DNA of 64,000 bases, from contig NZ_JNXI01000002.1 in assembly GCF_000717055.1 (NCBI RefSeq), positions 372,001 to 436,000 of the forward strand, read 5' to 3'. Shown one piece after another: positions 63,344 through 64,000 of this stretch. The notes beneath the pieces are model-generated. The model had not been told where the DNA came from, ran no database searches, and saw only the letters and a list, made by a program, of their open reading frames with translations. Position numbers and translations under genes: made by a program. How positions within the stretch are numbered: the first letter of the stretch is position 1; each line of letters starts with the position of its first letter. Origin of the DNA: Streptomyces iakyrus (lineage in GTDB: Bacteria; Actinomycetota; Actinomycetes; Streptomycetales; Streptomycetaceae).

Positions 63344-63999
63344 GCGTCGTCACCTCCCCTGAGACGGCCGGCGAGGAACACGGCCAGGGCGATCGAGATC
63401 ACGGCCACCATCACGCAGCCCATCGCCGCCGCGTAGCCGAACTGCCCGTAGCGGAAGGCCTCTTCGTAGGCGAAGAGCATGGGCAGCCGCGTCCGGCCGC
63501 CCGGGCCGCCGTTGGTCAGGACGTAGACCAGGGCGAAGGAGTTGAAGTTCCAGATGAGGTTGAGCGCGGTGATGGCGAGGGCGATGGGTCTGAGGGCGGG
63601 CCAGGTGACCGTGCGGAAGCGGCGCCAGGCGCCCGCGCCGTCGACCGCTGCCGCCTCGTGCAGCTCGCGCGGGGTGTTCTGCAACCCGGCGAGCAGGGCG
63701 ACCGTCGTCTGGGGCATGCCCGCCCAGACGCCGACGACGATCACGGCGGGCAGCGCGGTCGCCAGCCCGCTGAGCCAGTCCCGGCCGCTGCCGAGGCCGA
63801 GGTCGCGCAGGGTCTCGTTGAGGATGCCCGCGTCCGGGTTGTAGACGAGCCGCCACATGATGCCGACGACGACCTCGGGCATGGCCCACGGGACGATCGC
63901 GAGGGCGCGGGCCAGCCAGCGCAGCCGCAGGTCCTGGTTGAGCAGCAGGGCGAGGCCGAGCGCGAGGAGGAACTGCGGCACGGTCACGCCGACCGCCCA
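63340..63999 (-). CDS. Sugar ABC transporter permease (MalF type), 5' end cut by window
   Basis: The frame is open to the window edge, so the first membrane helix and start are missing. The visible 219 residues include about five helices and the EAA loop [25 protein letters not shown]. Pairs with the MalG-type permease encoded 4 nt into its end. Confidence 0.9.
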   Translation of the reverse strand, partial: WAVGVTVPQFLLALGLALLLNQDLRLRWLARALAIVPWAMPEVVVGIMWRLVYNPDAGILNETLRDLGLGSGRDWLSGLATALPAVIVVGVWAGMPQTTVALLAGLQNTPRELHEAAAVDGAGAWRRFRTVTWPALRPIALAITALNLIWNFNSFALVYVLTNGGPGGRTRLPMLFAYEEAFRYGQFGYAAAMGCVMVAVISIALAVFLAGRLRGGDDA

Positions 64000-64000
64000 C

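Noticed and set aside
62511..63353. A 707-residue frame joining the sugar-binding protein to upstream sequence
   Set aside because: The upstream part is out of frame with, and antiparallel in character to, the real MalG-type permease; the lipoprotein signal starts at 62510.

Overview
The window looks like chromosomal DNA from a Streptomyces or close relative. GC content is very high, third codon positions are strongly GC-biased, GTG and TTG starts are frequent, and Tat and Sec exported proteins are common. The gene families are typical of the genus: SirA-type sulfite reductase, a cys leader peptide, an lrm-mgt macrolide resistance pair, and many small regulators. No tRNA, rRNA, CRISPR array, insertion sequence or phage gene was recognised. 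Both window ends cut genes: a GH2 beta-galactosidase on the left and a sugar ABC permease on the right.

Layout. 1-7.6 kb: beta-galactosidase 3' part, a three-gene ABC-2 exporter, a convergent MFS exporter and a nucleotidyltransferase-like protein. 7.7-10.1 kb: a TetR/phosphotransferase pair and an ICL/PEP-mutase family enzyme. 10.2-18.1 kb: plant cell-wall polysaccharide genes (DUF2264, rhamnogalacturonan acetylesterase, GH43 exo-beta-1,3-galactanase with CBM13, a second GH43, and a large secreted beta-repeat protein). 18.1-26.9 kb: MOSC protein, kinase-like protein, APC permease divergent from a homocysteine methyltransferase, carboxylesterase, a LacI regulator with operator-like palindromes, a small HTH-membrane protein and a secreted peptidoglycan-binding-like protein. 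27.1-37.5 kb: a ThuA gene broken by an in-frame stop, VOC protein, two AraC regulators, NmrA-like reductase, YihY/BrkB membrane protein, AidB-like acyl-CoA dehydrogenase, GAF regulator, a secreted protein and a GNAT enzyme.

37.6-47.1 kb is an assimilatory sulfur operon: a 27-aa leader peptide, sulfite reductase, a zinc-ribbon protein, cysH, cysC, cysD, cysN, a sulfonate-type ABC transporter and a sirohydrochlorin chelatase. Together these would import sulfonate or sulfate-derived sulfur, activate and reduce it, and supply the siroheme that sulfite reductase needs.

47.2-52.0 kb is the most unusual part: a 1311-aa protein with a caspase-like domain, a NACHT-type NTPase and a WD40 propeller, overlapping by 4 nt with an alpha/beta-hydrolase. 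This resembles the NLR-like conflict (immunity or regulated cell death) systems of multicellular bacteria. I do not recognise this exact two-gene arrangement as a characterised system.

52.0-64 kb: a solitary GvpL/F protein, a transglutaminase-like protein, DUF4440 and DUF1697 proteins, an MMPL transporter with a 340-nt structured-looking leader, an M43 metalloprotease, and an Erm-family rRNA methyltransferase with a macrolide glycosyltransferase. The Erm gene is preceded by a promoter, a possible leaderless leader peptide and a 10-bp stem next to the ribosome binding site, which suggests inducible attenuation. A sugar ABC transporter on the minus strand closes the window.
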